A program made the translations under genes and the position numbers. The notes beneath the pieces were generated by a model that was given only the letters and a program-made list of their open reading frames with translations, was not told where the DNA came from and did no database searches. This document shows, in pieces, positions 25,419 through 33,041 of a stretch of DNA of 64,000 nucleotides. Origin of the DNA: CAMFLJ01 sp963702555 (GTDB lineage: Bacteria > Actinomycetota > Acidimicrobiia > Acidimicrobiales > Acidimicrobilacustridaceae); the NCBI GenBank assembly GCA_963702555.1, contig CAVPCW010000006.1, forward strand, positions 496,001-560,000, in the 5' to 3' direction. Within the stretch, counting starts at the first letter, position 1, and every line of letters starts with the position of its first letter.

Positions 25419-25898
25419 ATGACCATGGAGTACGTGGGTGACGTGTCCGACGAGCTGCGCGACACGCTCGACAGGTACCTGGAGCTGCGCGACTCGATCG
25501 ACCGCCGCGAACGACCCTGGTCCGAGCTCGTCGAGTTCTTCACCGACGACGTGATCTTCGTCGACCCGGCCTGGGGCCGCGTCGAGGGCATCGAGGGCGT
25601 GCGTGAGTTCCTGGTCGACTCGATGACCGGCATCGAGGACTGGACCTTCCCGGTCGACAAGGTGTGGGTCGACGGCAACGAGGTCGGCATCAAGTACCGC
25701 CAGGTCCTGCCCGGCGGTCGCCAGCAGTCGGCGTACACCACGCTGATCTACGCCGGTGGCGGCAAGTTCCGCTACGAGGAGGACGTCCTCAACATGGCGC
25801 ACTGCATGGAGGACCTCGGCGACATCGGGTGGGTGCCGCCCCAGGGGATGAAGTTCCCCCCGGCCCGCCCGAACCGCGACTTCAGCCGCCCCGACTGA
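25419..25898 (+). CDS. SnoaL/NTF2-like protein
   Basis: This 159-residue protein shows the cone-fold signature of NTF2/SnoaL-like proteins: a helical start LRDTLDRYLELRDSIDRRE, then FFTDDVIFVDPAWGRVEGIE, then GVREFLVDSM and a beta-sheet KVWVDGNEVGIKYRQVLPGG. These folds serve as isomerases, dehydratases, polyketide cyclases or non-catalytic ligand binders; none can be assigned here. A TAGGGT box lies about 50 bases upstream, inside the leader that begins at the regulator's stop. A second ATG two codons in is also possible. Confidence 0.7.
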   Translation: MTMEYVGDVSDELRDTLDRYLELRDSIDRRERPWSELVEFFTDDVIFVDPAWGRVEGIEGVREFLVDSMTGIEDWTFPVDKVWVDGNEVGIKYRQVLPGGRQQSAYTTLIYAGGGKFRYEEDVLNMAHCMEDLGDIGWVPPQGMKFPPARPNRDFSRPD

Positions 25899-25944
25899 GG
25901 GCGGTTTCCCCTGGTCACGGGGGGCGTGGCCCCGGTTGGCCGGG

Positions 25945-25966
25945 ATTTCTCCTACGGCGGTAGTGT
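25945..25966 (+). promoter_or_regulatory. SUF motif 2 and -10 box of sufD, leaderless
   Basis: Read on the minus strand, 25945-25964 is ACTACCGCCGTAGGAGAAAT, the second copy of the SUF motif. TAGTGT at 25961-25966 overlaps it and is followed by seven bases and the sufD ATG, so the mRNA is probably leaderless and the promoter would be covered by a bound regulator. Confidence 0.7.
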
Positions 25967-25973
25967 TAAGTCC

Positions 25974-27245
25974 ATGACCCCTTCGCCCGACGCCCCCCTC
26001 GCGTCGCCGGCTCCCGCGTGGCTCGACGAGCGCCGCCGCGCCACGGCCGAACGCCTCGGTGAGCCCACCATGCCCTCCACCGACGAGGAGGTCTGGCGCT
26101 ACAGCCGGGTCGCCGACATCGACCTCGCCGACTGGGCCCCGGTCACCGACGTCCCCGCCGTCGGCATCCCCGACGCCGTGGCCGAGGTGCTGGCCGCCCT
26201 GCCCGAGCGGGCTGCCACCGTCGTGGTGCGCAACGGCTTCGTGGTGCACGCCGAGATCGCCCCGGCCTACGAGGCCAAGGGCCTCTTCGCCGGCCGCCTG
26301 GTCGACGGCCCGTCGGCCGACACCGCCCTCGGTGCCGTCGCCGGTGAGGGCCCCGACGTCTTCGCCGCCCTGAACGACGCCCGCCACGCCGACCCCGTGC
26401 TGGTGTCGGTGCCGGCCGGCGTCGCCATCGACCGGCCCGTCGTGGTCGTCGACTGGGTCGACGCCGACGGGTCCGCCGTCTGGCCCCGCCTCGTCGTCCG
26501 CGCCGGCGAGGACGCGGAGCTGAACGTGCTCGACTGGCACGGCTCCGCCGACGTCGCCGCCCTCGTGAGCCCGGTGATCGAGCTCGACGTCCACCGCGCC
26601 GCCCGCCTCGGCTACACCAACGTGCAGCTCCGCGGCCCCCGCATCTGGCAGGTGGCCTCGCAGCTCAGCCGGGTCGACACCGCCGGCACCCTCACCTCGG
26701 CCCAGGCGGGACTCGGCGGCGAGTACGCCCGCACCCGCACCGACTGCCGCCTCGTCGGCCGCGGCGCCACCGGCAGCCTGCAGGCCCTCTACTTCGGTGA
26801 GGGCAACCAGACCCTCGACTTCCGTACGTTCCAGCAGCACGCCGCCCCGGACACCACCTCGAACCTGCTGTTCAAGGGCGCCCTCGGCGACCAGAGCCGC
26901 TCGGTCTACACCGGCCTCATCAAGGTCGAGAAGAACGGCCGCGGCACCAACGCCTTCCAGACCAACCGCAACCTGAAGCTCTCCGACGACGCCTGGGCCG
27001 AGTCGGTGCCGAACCTCGAGATCGAGACCAACGACGTGCACTGCAGCCACGCCTCGACGGTCGGCCCCATCGACGAGGACCAGCGCTTCTACCTCGAGAG
27101 CCGCGGCGTGCCCACCGAGGTCGCCGAGCGCCTGGTCGTCGCCGGGTTCTTCGCCGAGGTGCTCGAGGCCCTGCCCGCCGCCGCGGTCGTGCCCCTCGTC
27201 CGGGCCGCCATCGAGGAGCGCCTCGGCCGCGAGGTCGGCGCGTGA
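25974..27245 (+). CDS. sufD: Fe-S cluster assembly subunit SufD
   Basis: This 423-residue partner of SufB in the SufBC2D complex has the N-terminal helical part (STDEEVWRYSRVADIDLADW, the usual 'E.WrYt....') and the SufBD beta-helix with LTSAQAGLGGEYARTR, TSNLLFKGALGDQSRSVYTG, NLKLSDDAWAESVPNLEIET and NDVHCSHASTVGPIDEDQRF, which holds the conserved C(S/K)H in the SufD interface. The protein ends EERLGREVGA, typical of SufD. It opens a tight operon: the Rieske gene overlaps its stop, and a SufC paralogue and PCD gene follow. It has its own SUF-motif promoter. Confidence 0.92.
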   Translation: MTPSPDAPLASPAPAWLDERRRATAERLGEPTMPSTDEEVWRYSRVADIDLADWAPVTDVPAVGIPDAVAEVLAALPERAATVVVRNGFVVHAEIAPAYEAKGLFAGRLVDGPSADTALGAVAGEGPDVFAALNDARHADPVLVSVPAGVAIDRPVVVVDWVDADGSAVWPRLVVRAGEDAELNVLDWHGSADVAALVSPVIELDVHRAARLGYTNVQLRGPRIWQVASQLSRVDTAGTLTSAQAGLGGEYARTRTDCRLVGRGATGSLQALYFGEGNQTLDFRTFQQHAAPDTTSNLLFKGALGDQSRSVYTGLIKVEKNGRGTNAFQTNRNLKLSDDAWAESVPNLEIETNDVHCSHASTVGPIDEDQRFYLESRGVPTEVAERLVVAGFFAEVLEALPAAAVVPLVRAAIEERLGREVGA

Positions 27246-27556
27246 TGCTCGAGCGGGTCTGCTCCATCAGCGACGTCGCCGACGGCGAGGCCAAGCGCTT
27301 CGAACTGGGCAAGCTCGCCGTGGCTGTCGTGCGCATCGGCGACGACTGGTACGCCATCGGCGACCGCTGCACCCACCAGGACGTCTCGCTCGCCGAGGGC
27401 GAGGTGCTCGCCGCCAGCCTCGAGCTCGAGTGCTGGAAGCACGGCAGCTGCTTCTCGCTGGTCGACGGCCAGCCCCACGCCCTGCCGGCCACCAAGCCCA
27501 CGCCGGTGTTCACCGTGAAGATCGAGGGCGACGACGTCTTCGTGGAGGTCGACTGA
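27242..27556 (+). CDS. Rieske [2Fe-2S] ferredoxin of the suf operon
   Basis: This 104-residue Rieske-type protein is the non-haem ferredoxin commonly found in actinobacterial suf operons. The cluster motif is CTHQDVSLAEGEV ... LECWKHGSCF, that is C-x-H and C-x2-H, residues about 43-72. It probably carries electrons for Fe-S biogenesis or a linked oxygenase. A GTG overlaps the sufD stop, and an ATG one codon later (TGATG) is an equally good start; either way translation is coupled. The next gene starts one base after its stop. Confidence 0.9.
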   Translation: MMLERVCSISDVADGEAKRFELGKLAVAVVRIGDDWYAIGDRCTHQDVSLAEGEVLAASLELECWKHGSCFSLVDGQPHALPATKPTPVFTVKIEGDDVFVEVD

Positions 27557-27557
27557 C

Positions 27558-28373
27558 ATGACGCCCAACCGTCGGAGTGAGCTCCGCATCGAGGGCCTGA
27601 AGGCCGAGGTCGCCGGGCGCGAGATCCTGCACGGCATCGACCTCGTCATCGAGTCCGGCCAGGTCCACGCCGTCATGGGCCCCAACGGCTCGGGTAAGTC
27701 CACGCTCTCGCACGTCCTGATGGGCAAGCCCGGCTACACCGTCACCGGCGGCCGGGTCACCCTCGACGGCGTCGACCTGCTCACGCTCCCCACCTGGAAG
27801 CGGGCCCAGGCCGGGCTCTTCCTCGCCATGCAGTACCCGGTCGAGGTCCCCGGCGTCAGCGTCGACGACCTCCTCTCCGAGGCCCTCGGCGCGATGGGCC
27901 GCGACGCGTCGGTCGTGCACACCGAGGTCGCCGCCGAGGCCGAGCGCATCGGCCTGGCCACCCGGCTGCTGACCCGCCCGGTCAACGTCGACCTCTCCGG
28001 TGGCGAGAAGAAGCGCAACGAGACCGTGCAGCTGGCGGTGCTCAAGCCCCGCTTCGCCATCCTCGACGAGCTCGACTCCGGCCTCGACGTCGACGCCCTG
28101 CGGGCCTGCGCCCGCCGGGTCGAGGCGGCCACCAACGAGTTCGACCTCGGCGTGCTGGCCATCACCCACTACCACCGCCTGCTCGACGAGCTGCGGCCCG
28201 ACGTGGTGCACATCCTGGTGAAGGGCCGCATCGTCGACACCGGCGGCCCCGAGCTCGCCGGCCAGCTCGAGGAGACCGGCTACGCCGCCTGGCTCACCGA
28301 CGACGACGACGAGCCGGCGGCCAAGGTCAACCCCTTCGCCGACAACGATCCCTTCGCCGACCCGTTCGCCTGA
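27558..28373 (+). CDS. SufC-type ATPase, second paralogue, with C-terminal NPF/DPF tail
   Basis: This 271-residue ABC ATPase has Walker A MGPNGSGKSTL near residue 42, the signature LSGGEKKRNET near 150, Walker B FAILDELDSGLD near 170 and the switch His in ITHYHRLL. LSGGEKKRNE is the SufC hallmark. SufC drives shape changes of SufB/SufD during cluster assembly. It differs from the other SufC (36.4 kb) in DELDSGLD instead of DETDSGLD and in an extra acidic tail ending NPFADNDPFADPFA. Its place directly after sufD and the Rieske gene suggests that it is the partner used with SufD, while the paralogue travels with sufS. Confidence 0.88.
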   Translation: MTPNRRSELRIEGLKAEVAGREILHGIDLVIESGQVHAVMGPNGSGKSTLSHVLMGKPGYTVTGGRVTLDGVDLLTLPTWKRAQAGLFLAMQYPVEVPGVSVDDLLSEALGAMGRDASVVHTEVAAEAERIGLATRLLTRPVNVDLSGGEKKRNETVQLAVLKPRFAILDELDSGLDVDALRACARRVEAATNEFDLGVLAITHYHRLLDELRPDVVHILVKGRIVDTGGPELAGQLEETGYAAWLTDDDDEPAAKVNPFADNDPFADPFA

Positions 28374-28401
28374 CCGGAACCGTCCGGACCGAGGAGTGAC
28401 C

Positions 28402-28692
28402 ATGCCGCAGGAGACCGCACTCGACGACGCACAGGTGGCCGACCGGCTGGCCGCGCTCGACGGATGGGAGCTCGTCGACGGGATGCTCCACCGCGAGTTC
28501 GTGTTCGCGAACTTCTCCGAGGCCTTCGGCTTCATGGCCCGGGTGGCCCTGGCCGCGGAGAAGATGGACCACCACCCGAACTGGTCGAACGTCTGGAACC
28601 GGGTCGTGATCGACATCACCAGCCACGACGCCGGCGGGCTCACCGCCCTCTGCTTCGACCTGGCGGCGGCGGCCGACAAGGCCGCCGCCTAG
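28402..28692 (+). CDS. Pterin-4a-carbinolamine dehydratase
   Basis: This 96-residue protein belongs to the 4a-hydroxytetrahydrobiopterin dehydratase (PhhB/DCoH) family. The motif EKMDHHPNWSNVWNRVVIDI near residues 55-75 carries the catalytic His-His and the second site W, N and D. It dehydrates 4a-carbinolamine pterins; bacterial members are also tied to molybdopterin or pterin recycling. It is the last gene of the sufD operon, 28 bases after the SufC paralogue. GAGGAG precedes the ATG by five bases; the GTG two codons upstream is a less likely start. Confidence 0.88.
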   Translation: MPQETALDDAQVADRLAALDGWELVDGMLHREFVFANFSEAFGFMARVALAAEKMDHHPNWSNVWNRVVIDITSHDAGGLTALCFDLAAAADKAAA

Positions 28693-28693
28693 C

Positions 28694-29770
28694 TCAGACC
28701 CCCAGGCCGTACGGGCGGTACGGCCCGAACGGGATGCACTCCACGATGGCGATGCCCTCCTGGTCGCCGCAGCGCACCGGGCAGGCGTAGTCGAGGAGGC
28801 CGAAGACCTCCTTGAAGTCCTCGCCCTTCGACAGGTCGAGGCGCCCGAAGTCGAGCCACTCCTCGCCCATCCAGAGGCCCTGGCGGAAGTCGCGGAACCC
28901 GGAGTAGCCGCCCACGGCCCCGGTGGGGAACGACGCCGCACCCCGCTCGAACTCGATGGTGAACGGGGTGCCGTCGTCGCCGGTGTAGGTGAACGTGCCC
29001 GACTGGGGCGTCCAGTCGGCGCCCATCACCGCGTGGTGCTCCAGCGTGGGCAGCGTCTCGATGCGGTCGGGCCAGTGGCGCTCGGCGAAGTGGAACGTGG
29101 GGTTGCCGTCGATGTCGTCGGTGCGGTGGTGCTGCACCGCCCACCCGTCGAACTGGATGTACACGAACGTGTAGAGGCCCCCGGCCGCCCGGGCGTGGGC
29201 CTTCATCGTCGGATCGGGCACCAGCGGCTGGCGCACGCCCCACGACCGGTCACGGTTGGCCCGGTAGGTCTCGGGGGTGACCTCCTCGCGCACGCCGTCG
29301 ATCTCGAGCCAGCCCGTCACGCCACCCATCTGGTAGAAGCGGATCTGCTCCTCGATCTTGCGGCCGTCGCGCCAGTGCTCGTGGTACTCCTCGCCCGACA
29401 CCGGGAACGCCGTCTCGTAGAGCAGGTCCCACGCGATGCCGGCCTCGTTGGGCTCGAGCGTGCACCGGATGGTCTTCAGCCCCTCCAGCACCTCCCACCG
29501 CAGCGGGCCCACGAACACCTCGTCGATGCGGGGCCGCAGCGCCCGACTGCCGCGGAAGTACCGCACGTCGGTGCCGCGGGCCACGCCCCCGAAGCCGTCC
29601 ATGACGTCGCGGTTCGGGTAGTAGCCGAAGCCCACGTCGATGATCGTGTCGGCATCGGCGCTGACCACCGGGAAGTGGATGCGCTCCACCCAGTTCGGGT
29701 CGGACTGCGACACGTTCTCGAACGGCCGCGGGAACTGGTGGCACAACATGTCGTCGTGGCGCGTCAGCAT
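28694..29770 (-). CDS. AttH/CrtC-like lipocalin-fold protein
   Basis: This 358-residue protein of the type annotated DUF7064-like or hydroxyneurosporene synthase-like in actinobacteria has the characteristic RANRDRSWGVRQPL in the middle (residue about 190), and matched beta-strands before and after (IRCTLEPNEAGIAWDLLYET; ERHWPDRIETLPTLEHHAVM; GTFTYTGDDGTPFTIEFERG). The fold is a double lipocalin; relatives in carotenoid metabolism hydrate double bonds, but most members are uncharacterised and may bind lipids or terpenoids. No signal peptide. Its stop lies one base from the PCD stop, so the genes converge directly. Confidence 0.68.
   Translation of the reverse strand: MLTRHDDMLCHQFPRPFENVSQSDPNWVERIHFPVVSADADTIIDVGFGYYPNRDVMDGFGGVARGTDVRYFRGSRALRPRIDEVFVGPLRWEVLEGLKTIRCTLEPNEAGIAWDLLYETAFPVSGEEYHEHWRDGRKIEEQIRFYQMGGVTGWLEIDGVREEVTPETYRANRDRSWGVRQPLVPDPTMKAHARAAGGLYTFVYIQFDGWAVQHHRTDDIDGNPTFHFAERHWPDRIETLPTLEHHAVMGADWTPQSGTFTYTGDDGTPFTIEFERGAASFPTGAVGGYSGFRDFRQGLWMGEEWLDFGRLDLSKGEDFKEVFGLLDYACPVRCGDQEGIAIVECIPFGPYRPYGLGV
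28705..28725. terminator. Inverted repeat at the end of the sufD operon
   Basis: GGCCGTAC at 28705-28712 pairs with GTACGGCC at 28718-28725 over a five-base loop. It lies just past the PCD stop, within the 3' coding end of the converging gene, and may terminate the suf transcript. Confidence 0.35.
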
Positions 29771-29839
29771 CGGTCTTCCCCCTGGTGTCGTCGGGCGGCA
29801 CCGCCCGCTGGCGGGGGCGAATCTACGCGGTGCGGCCGC

Positions 29840-30535
29840 TCACCGGCGCCGCCCGGCCTTCCGCTCCGCGGCCACGGCCCGCTCGAGCCCGTCGAGCACC
29901 AGGTCGAGGCCCCAGTCGAACTCGTCGGCGAAGTCGTAGTCGCCATGCAGCACGTAGCCGGTCGTGAAGGCCGCCATGTTGGGGTAGGCCTCGGCGGTGT
30001 GGACCCCGAGGATCTCGGTTGCCAGGTCGGCGGTCTGCTCCGGCCCCTCCACCGGGATGGTGCCCTCCTGGAGGGCGAAGCCGTAGGTGTAGCTGTCGAG
30101 CACGGCGAAGGCGTGCCCCGCCAGGGGGAGTGACAGGCCGGCGCCGATGAGCACCCCGAGCACGGCGTCGTGGTGGCCGAGGTTGGCGGCCCCGGGGGAG
30201 CTGCGGGAGTCCATCAGCCCGACCGCCCACGGATGGCGGGCCAGCACCCGACGGGCCGACGCGCAGCGCACCCGCATGGCCTCCCGCCACCCGACGTCGT
30301 CGCCCGAGGGCAGCTCGATCTCGGAGAACACCACGTCGACCATGCCGTCGAGGAGGTCGCCCTTGTTGGCGACGTGGTTGTAGAGCGACATCGCCTCCAC
30401 GCCCAGCGCCTCGCCGACCTTGCGCATGGTGATCGAGTCGATGCCGTTGGCGTCGGCCAGCTCGACGGCTGCGGCCAGCACCCGCTCGCGGGAGAGGGGG
30501 CTGCGGGCCTCGGCCGGTGTCGTCTTCGCTGCCAT
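29840..30535 (-). CDS. TetR-family transcriptional regulator
   Basis: This 231-residue protein has the TetR HTH at residues 14-60: LSRERVLAAAVELADANGID, then SITMRKVGEALGVEAMSLYN HVANK. The C-terminal part (HPWAVGLMDSRSSPG; AVLDSYTYGFALQEGTIPVE) matches the TetR_C group that includes drug-responsive repressors. It is divergent from the MDR oxidoreductase gene; two identical-pattern operators lie in between, so it probably represses that gene and itself. The inducing ligand is unknown. Confidence 0.88.
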   Translation of the reverse strand: MAAKTTPAEARSPLSRERVLAAAVELADANGIDSITMRKVGEALGVEAMSLYNHVANKGDLLDGMVDVVFSEIELPSGDDVGWREAMRVRCASARRVLARHPWAVGLMDSRSSPGAANLGHHDAVLGVLIGAGLSLPLAGHAFAVLDSYTYGFALQEGTIPVEGPEQTADLATEILGVHTAEAYPNMAAFTTGYVLHGDYDFADEFDWGLDLVLDGLERAVAAERKAGRRR

Positions 30536-30571
30536 CGCTGCTCCTGGCCCGGCGCCTCTGGGGTGAGGGCC

Positions 30572-30615
30572 TTGACGTGCTTACGCTGTAAGTCTACGGT
30601 GCCTTACAACGTAAG
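30572..30615 (+). promoter_or_regulatory. Promoter with two tandem TetR operators
   Basis: TTGACG at 30572-30577, a 17-base spacer and TACGGT at 30595-30600 form a good promoter for the oxidoreductase gene. CTTACGCTGTAAG (30580-30592) sits in the spacer and CTTACAACGTAAG (30603-30615) just after the -10 box; both are CTTAC-N3-GTAAG, spaced 23 bases centre to centre. This is a classic repressor arrangement for the divergent TetR protein. Confidence 0.75.
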
Positions 30616-30634
30616 TCGAGCACGGGAGTTCTCC

Positions 30635-31690
30635 ATGGCCACCACCGACCACCAGCCGAGCGATGCCGCCGCCCCCGTGCCCGCCGAGGCGCCCACGGTC
30701 CCGCTGCCCACGACCATGACGGCCGTCGTTCAGCAGCAGTACGGCCCGGTGGCCGCCGACGTGCTCTCGCTCGCCGAGGTGCCGGTGCCCACTCCGGGCA
30801 AGGGCCAGGTCCTGCTCCGCATGCGGGCCTCCGCCGTCGACCGCGGCGTCTGGCACCTCATGGCCGGCACGCCCAAGGCCGTGCGCCTGGTCTTCGGCCT
30901 CCGCCGCCCGAAGTACCCGGTTCCCGGCCTCGACGTCGCCGGCACCGTCGTGGCCCTCGGCCCCGACGTCACCGAGCTCGCCGTCGGCGACGAGGTCTTC
31001 GGCGTCGGCAAGGGCGCCTACGCCCAGTACGCCGTCGCCCCCGCGGCCAAGCTCGCCCGCCGCCCGGCCGCCATCCCCGTCGAGCAGGCCGCCGCCGTAG
31101 CCATCTCCGGCATGACGGCGATCCAGGCCGTCCGCGACCACGGCGCGGTGCAGCCCGGGGAGCGGGTGCTCGTGCTCGGCGCTTCCGGCGGCGTCGGCAC
31201 CTACCTCGTGCAGATGGCCCGGGCCGCGGGCGCCCACGTCACCGGGGTCTGCAGCGCGGCCAAGGCCGAGTTCGTCCATTCCCTCGGCGCCGACGAGGTG
31301 CTCGACCACGCCACCGACACCTGGCTCACCGACGGAAGCCGCTTCGACGTCATCCTCGACGGCGGCGGCAACCACCGCCTCCGCGACCTGCGCCGTGCTC
31401 TCACCGAGCACGGCCGCCTGGTGATCATCGGCGGCGAGGGCGGGGGCTCCCTCTTCGGCGGGCTCGACCGCCAGTTCCGGGCCGTGCTCTGGTCGCCCTT
31501 CGTCAGCCAGACCCTGACCTTCTTCACGTCGAAGGAGAACCGGGCCGACGTCGAGGCGGTGGGCGAGATGATCCTCTCCGGTCAGGTCACCCCGGCCCTC
31601 GATCGCACCTTCCCGCTCGCCGACGCCGCGGCCGCCGTCGACCACGTCGGTACCGGCCTCGTCCGCGGCAAGGTCGTCATCACCATCTGA
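30635..31690 (+). CDS. Medium-chain NAD(P)-dependent oxidoreductase (quinone oxidoreductase-like)
   Basis: This 351-residue protein of the MDR superfamily shows PGLDVAGTVVALGPDVTELA, VGDEVFGVGKGAYAQYAVAP and the Rossmann motif VLVLGASGGVGTYLVQMARA near residue 175. The Zn-ligand cysteines are absent, as in quinone oxidoreductases and related NAD(P)H enzymes, so it probably reduces quinones or enones. The N-terminus has about 25 extra residues rich in Ala/Pro. The ATG has GGGAG upstream. TetR operators in its promoter suggest induction by a xenobiotic substrate. Confidence 0.85.
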   Translation: MATTDHQPSDAAAPVPAEAPTVPLPTTMTAVVQQQYGPVAADVLSLAEVPVPTPGKGQVLLRMRASAVDRGVWHLMAGTPKAVRLVFGLRRPKYPVPGLDVAGTVVALGPDVTELAVGDEVFGVGKGAYAQYAVAPAAKLARRPAAIPVEQAAAVAISGMTAIQAVRDHGAVQPGERVLVLGASGGVGTYLVQMARAAGAHVTGVCSAAKAEFVHSLGADEVLDHATDTWLTDGSRFDVILDGGGNHRLRDLRRALTEHGRLVIIGGEGGGSLFGGLDRQFRAVLWSPFVSQTLTFFTSKENRADVEAVGEMILSGQVTPALDRTFPLADAAAAVDHVGTGLVRGKVVITI

Positions 31691-31757
31691 TCCGGCACCG
31701 GGCTCTGTCGATCGGTCGGTCGAGCGGGCGGGGGAGGGGCGTCCTACGCTCGCCGCC

Positions 31758-32909
31758 GTGCTGAGCTTCGAGCCGTTCCGAGTCGACGTCCCCGACGAGG
31801 TCCTCGCCGACCTCCGTGACCGCCTGCGCCGCACCCGCTTCCCCAACCAGGTCGACGGCGCCGGCTGGGACCAGGGCACCGAGCTGTCCTACCTCCGGGG
31901 GCTCGTCGCCTACTGGGCCGACGAGTTCGACTGGCGGGCCGCCGAGGCCCGCATCAACGTGTTCCCCCAGGTCACGACCACTGTCGACGGCCAGCGCATC
32001 CACCTCATCCACGCCCGCTCGCCCGAGCCCGACGCCCTGCCCCTCCTCATGGTGCACGGCTGGCCCGGCTCGATCGTCGAGTTCCTCGACGTGCTCGGCC
32101 CTCTCACCGACCCTCGTGCCCACGGCGGCGACCCGAGCCAGGCCTTCCACGTCGTGGCGCCGTCGTTGCCCGGCTACACGTTCTCCGGCCCCACCTCCGA
32201 GCGGGGCTGGAACCCCCGCCGGATCGCCGGTGCCTTCGTCGAGGTCATGGCCTCGCTCGGCTACGACCGCTACGTGGCCCAGGGTGGCGACTGGGGCTCG
32301 ATCGTCACCGCCAACGTCGCCGACCTCGACCCTGCCCATTGCGCCGCCCTGCACCTCAACTTCGTGGTGGCCCGCCCGCCGGAGGGGGAGCAGCCGCCGC
32401 TCGACGCCGCCGACGTCGCCGGCCTCGAGCGGATGGGCGAGTTCCGCCGCACCGGCACCGGCTACCAGGAGATCCAGGGCACCAAGCCCCAGAGCCTCGG
32501 CTACGGCCTCGACGACTCGCCCGCCGGCCTCGCCGGTTGGATCATCGAGAAGTTCCGCGACTGGAGCGACTGCGACGGCGATGTCGAGCGCTCGTTCACC
32601 AAGGACCAGCTGCTCACCAACATCACCGCCTACTGGGTGACGGCCACCGCCACCTCGTCGACCCGCCTCTACTACGAGACCCGATCGTCGGGCGCCACCG
32701 CGCTGCCGCCGGGCAAGGTCGAGGTGCCCACCGGCGTCGCCAACTTCGCCGGAGAGATCACCCGCATGCCCCGACCCTGGGTCGAGGCCTCCTACGACCT
32801 CGTGCACTGGACCGACATCCCCCGGGGCGGGCACTTCGCCGCCATGGAGGCGCCGGACCTCTTCGTGCCCGAGGTGCGGGGCTTCTTCGAGCGGTTCCGG
32901 GCGGGCTGA
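31758..32909 (+). CDS. Epoxide hydrolase (microsomal type, EHN domain)
   Basis: This 383-residue protein starts with an EHN N-terminal domain (FRVDVPDEVLADLRDRLRRT, RFPNQVDGAGWDQG). The alpha/beta hydrolase core has MVHGWPGSIVEFLDVL as oxyanion hole, QGGDWGSIVTAN with Asp nucleophile, a Tyr-containing cap, and PRGGHFAAMEAPDLF with the catalytic His. It opens epoxides to diols through an ester intermediate. TACGCT followed by seven bases and a GTG start indicates a leaderless mRNA. The length is normal for the family. Confidence 0.88.
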   Translation: MLSFEPFRVDVPDEVLADLRDRLRRTRFPNQVDGAGWDQGTELSYLRGLVAYWADEFDWRAAEARINVFPQVTTTVDGQRIHLIHARSPEPDALPLLMVHGWPGSIVEFLDVLGPLTDPRAHGGDPSQAFHVVAPSLPGYTFSGPTSERGWNPRRIAGAFVEVMASLGYDRYVAQGGDWGSIVTANVADLDPAHCAALHLNFVVARPPEGEQPPLDAADVAGLERMGEFRRTGTGYQEIQGTKPQSLGYGLDDSPAGLAGWIIEKFRDWSDCDGDVERSFTKDQLLTNITAYWVTATATSSTRLYYETRSSGATALPPGKVEVPTGVANFAGEITRMPRPWVEASYDLVHWTDIPRGGHFAAMEAPDLFVPEVRGFFERFRAG

Positions 32910-33005
32910 ACGGGCTGGCGCCGCCGGCTGCCGCGACCCTCCGTGGGGGTCCGCTCGCAGGCCGTGATGGAGTCGAAAAACTCAATGATTTCCAGGGATT
33001 TCTGA

Positions 33006-33034
33006 TTGCTGATCGAACTGGTGTCCGCTAGGAT
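33006..33034 (+). promoter_or_regulatory. Promoter of the HNH endonuclease gene, leaderless
   Basis: TTGCTG at 33006-33011, a 17-base spacer and TAGGAT at 33029-33034 form a near-consensus promoter; the ATG comes seven bases later. The preceding 40 bases are unusually A/T-rich for this window. Confidence 0.6.
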
Positions 33035-33041
33035 TCCGGAC

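Noticed and set aside
24198..27050. A 950-codon minus-strand frame opposite sufD and its neighbours
   Set aside because: It has no recognisable domain, covers several well-supported plus-strand genes, and is explained by codon bias on the other strand.
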